DNA of 5,848 nt from Candidatus Latescibacterota bacterium (GTDB taxonomy: Bacteria; Latescibacterota; UBA2968; UBA8231). The stretch covers positions 1 to 5,848 of the forward strand of contig DPVW01000438.1 in the NCBI GenBank assembly GCA_003529325.1, written 5' to 3'. A program made the translations under genes and the position numbers. Under the pieces are notes generated by a model that saw only the letters and a list, made by a program, of their open reading frames with translations, was not told the DNA's origin and ran no database searches. This document shows positions 5,301 through 5,848 of the stretch, piece after piece; positions within the stretch are counted from its first letter, which is position 1; every line of letters begins with the position of its first letter.

Positions 5301-5848
5301 CGAATCTCTCATTGCAGTCTTCATCGATTTCGAGAATCTTGCCATCGGTTTGCGGCCGGAGAAGTTCAATCCCGAGGTCATTCTACGGCGTTTCCTGGAG
5401 AAAGGCCGCATCGTCCATAAACGTGCCTACTGCGATTGGGGTGGGTATCGCAACGAGGTGCGCGACCTGCATACCCATGGCATCGAGCTGATCGATATTC
5501 CGCAGACGCGAGCAAGTGGCAAGAATTCCGCTGACATCCGGATGGTCGTCGATGCCATCGATCTGAGTTATGCCAAGGACCACATCGACACCTTCGCGTT
5601 GGTTACGGGGGACAGCGATTTCTCACCCCTGGCATCAAAACTCAAGGAGAACGATCGGCGTGTCCTCGGCTGCGGGGTCAGAAAGTCGACCTCCGATCTG
5701 CTCATCAACAGTTGTGATGAGTTCATCTTCTACGACGATCTGGTGCAGAAACAGCAGGAACGACGCCAACGTTCGAAGCCGGCGGCAGCGCCAAAGGCGA
5801 AGGCGAGGACGAAGTCGAAGAGCAAGAAGACAGAAAGTGAGGAGGCAC
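5293..5848 (+). CDS. NYN/LabA-type (PIN-fold) ribonuclease-like protein, 3' end off the window
   Basis: 185 codons are visible and no stop is reached. The start is ATG 5293; the first 8 nt overlap the Ldh2 gene. AGGAG (5285-5289) lies only 3 nt before the ATG, unusually close, but the domain begins at residue 7, so a later start is ruled out. NYN domain at about 6-150: FIDFENLA at 10-17 (D12, N15), KNSADIRMVVDAIDL at 77-91 (D81), VTGDSDFSPLASKLKE at 104-119 (D107, D109). These acidic residues make the metal site of PIN/NYN nucleases, so catalysis looks intact. After 150 comes a charged tail: QKQQERRQR, then a Lys/Ala/Ser-rich stretch (161-181), probably a linker or nucleic-acid contact. LabA-like proteins often carry an OST-HTH/LOTUS domain after such a linker; here that part, if present, lies outside the window. 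The partner RNA and role are unknown. Co-translation with metabolic enzymes is the odd point. No signal peptide or membrane segment. Confidence 0.88.
   Translation, partial: MPDESLIAVFIDFENLAIGLRPEKFNPEVILRRFLEKGRIVHKRAYCDWGGYRNEVRDLHTHGIELIDIPQTRASGKNSADIRMVVDAIDLSYAKDHIDTFALVTGDSDFSPLASKLKENDRRVLGCGVRKSTSDLLINSCDEFIFYDDLVQKQQERRQRSKPAAAPKAKARTKSKSKKTESEEA

Noticed and set aside
1..5848. CRISPR array, tRNA, rRNA, transposon ends or phage genes
   Set aside because: No regular repeats with spacers, no tRNA cloverleaf, no transposase or phage motifs were seen, and coding density leaves only two short gaps.

Overview
This GC-rich window carries six protein genes in a divergent layout, with almost no non-coding space. 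There are no rRNA or tRNA genes, insertion sequences or CRISPR arrays. The host cannot be named from the sequence. A PhyH-type dioxygenase, a sialidase-fold protein without a signal peptide, an Ldh2-family oxidoreductase and an LgoD/RspB-type dehydrogenase in one cluster is a combination I associate with Planctomycetota, Verrucomicrobiota, Poribacteria or Latescibacterota-like bacteria, often marine. That is a context inference, not a phylogenetic result.

Minus strand, right to left: a cytosolic sialidase/BNR-fold protein (3292 to 2192); then, by a 4-nt GTGA overlap with a strong Shine-Dalgarno, a UxaB-type tagaturonate/fructuronate reductase (2195 to 1047); then a 152-bp gap; then a zinc-dependent LgoD/RspB-like dehydrogenase (894 to beyond the left edge, its C-terminus missing). 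The gap holds a perfect 23-bp hairpin sequence over the uxaB stop codon and a 12-bp palindrome, TGAGTATACTCA, that overlaps a -10-like TATACT just upstream of the dehydrogenase.

Plus strand, left to right: after a 98-bp divergent intergenic region come a PhyH-family Fe(II)/2-oxoglutarate dioxygenase (3391-4233), an Ldh2 (malate/L-lactate dehydrogenase) family oxidoreductase that overlaps it by 1 nt (4233-5300), and an NYN/LabA-type PIN-fold ribonuclease-like protein that overlaps the latter by 8 nt and runs off the right edge (5293 to end).

The best-supported joint function is sugar-acid catabolism. An LgoD-like enzyme plus UxaB would convert an L-galactonate-type hexonate through a tagaturonate-type keto acid to an altronate-type acid, recycling NAD. 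The divergent dioxygenase and Ldh2 enzyme could prepare or finish a modified sugar or sugar acid. Substrate identity, the dehydratase, the transporter and the regulator are not in the window. The NYN protein is the odd member: a likely RNA-acting protein translationally coupled to a metabolic operon.
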